Position numbers and translations under genes: made by a program
The notes under the pieces: generated by a model
The model's input: only the letters and a program-made list of their open reading frames with translations
Told to the model about the DNA's origin: nothing
The model's database searches: none
In this document: in pieces, positions 12,612-13,078 of the stretch
How the letters are laid out: every line of letters starts with the position of its first letter
Position numbering within the stretch: position 1 is the stretch's first letter
DNA from: Akkermansiaceae bacterium
GTDB lineage: Bacteria > Verrucomicrobiota > Verrucomicrobiia > Verrucomicrobiales > Akkermansiaceae
Length of the DNA stretch: 13,078 bases
Reading direction: 5' to 3'
NCBI GenBank assembly: GCA_028293225.1
Contig: JAQGPE010000673.1
Location: forward strand, 1 to 13,078

Positions 12612-13078
12612 TCAGGTGAAATTCCACGCGTCCATGTCGAACACCACGGTCACCTCCTCCGGCAGCGTGGTCTTGGCCAAAACCTGCTGGACGTGGCGGG
12701 TCAGAATCCGCGCTTTCGGGCAGCGCAGCATGACCTGAAAGCGGAACTGTCCGTGGGCCCGTACCAGCGGACTGGGCATCGGCTCACCCAGGGTGATTTC
12801 CGGCGGGCAGTCCTCGGTCAGGCGCTTGAACAAGGTCTCAAGAGTGAACTCCGCCAGCCGCTCATGAGTGGAGCGACTGGTCAGCATCGCGCAGTGGGAA
12901 AACGGCGGGTACTCGAACTGACGGCGGAACTCCAGTTCCTGCTCGGCGAAGCCATTGAAGTCGTGATGCCGCGCGTACTGGATGGAGGGTGAGTGCGGCG
13001 TGAAGGTCTGCACCATCACCTCGCCCTCCAGCTCGCCGCGGCCTGCCCGGCCGGCCACCTGGGTCAGCAGCTGGAAAG
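12612..13078 (-). CDS. priA: Primosomal protein N' (PriA helicase), C-terminal part (cut by window edge)
   Basis: PriA recognises stalled replication forks and reloads the replicative helicase. Only the last 155 or so residues are here; the frame is open to the right edge. It begins with helicase motif VI (QVAGRAGRG) followed by ELEGEVMVQTFTPHSP. Next are the conserved FRRQFEYPPFSH block and the C-terminal domain, ending VVFDMDAWNFT, which matches the usual PriA C-terminus in length and in the terminal beta strand. The zinc-binding and Walker A regions lie outside the window. An internal GTG at 13058 is not a real start. It is upstream of creB on the same strand, separated by 286 bases that contain the insertion-sequence-like repeats, a hairpin and the CreB tag. 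Confidence 0.95.
   Translation of the reverse strand, partial: FQLLTQVAGRAGRGELEGEVMVQTFTPHSPSIQYARHHDFNGFAEQELEFRRQFEYPPFSHCAMLTSRSTHERLAEFTLETLFKRLTEDCPPEITLGEPMPSPLVRAHGQFRFQVMLRCPKARILTRHVQQVLAKTTLPEEVTVVFDMDAWNFT

Noticed and set aside
12411..12992. Plus-strand open frame across the priA-creB gap and priA
   Set aside because: Antisense to priA for most of its length; the first part covers the hairpin and direct repeats and is probably non-coding.

Overview
The window reads as a chromosomal segment of a GC-rich bacterium of the Verrucomicrobiota, probably a Luteolibacter- or Haloferula-like member of the Verrucomicrobiales. The assignment rests on a small secreted protein of the exosortase-associated TIGR04073 type, on intergenic hairpin repeats that resemble elements I recall from PVC-group genomes, and on start codons that mostly lack Shine-Dalgarno sequences. 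No rRNA, tRNA, CRISPR array or intact transposon is visible. The organism assignment is inference; I could not run a search.

Left part (1-3402): a truncated dihydroxy-acid dehydratase gene (ilvD, minus strand) runs off the left edge and is divergent from serA (plus strand, 3-phosphoglycerate dehydrogenase with ACT domain). A 395-base region separates them. After serA comes a 143-residue secreted protein of the TIGR04073 type, closed by a strong intrinsic terminator with a TTCG tetraloop.

Middle (3403-6638): a LysR-type regulator (plus) is divergent from a translationally overlapping lrgA-lrgB pair (minus; CidA/LrgA and CidB/LrgB membrane proteins, now often viewed as small-acid transporters). 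The 69-base gap holds a perfect 8-bp inverted repeat placed where a LysR-family operator is expected. A HEAT-like helical-repeat protein follows, then a hairpin-rich intergenic stretch.

Right middle (6639-10123): on the minus strand, a chain of three genes joined by ATGA stop/start overlaps (two related polytopic membrane proteins and a 52-residue basic, proline-rich protein). It is followed 54 bases later by an unusual xylulokinase that resembles the animal/plant enzyme.

Right (10124-13078): a two-component system closely resembling CreC/CreB of Escherichia coli, then an intergenic stretch with hairpins and a possible insertion-sequence scar, then the C-terminal end of priA, truncated by the window edge.

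The most interesting signal joins the last two regions. The published E. coli CreB recognition tag is TTCAC-N6-TTCAC. An exact copy lies 36-51 bases upstream of the creB start codon. A related array, two exact TTCAC boxes two 11-bp steps apart with a degenerate box between them, lies just upstream of the membrane-protein operon. This suggests an autoregulated CreBC system in a distant phylum with a membrane-protein operon (and perhaps xylB) as a target, in the position that creD occupies in proteobacteria.
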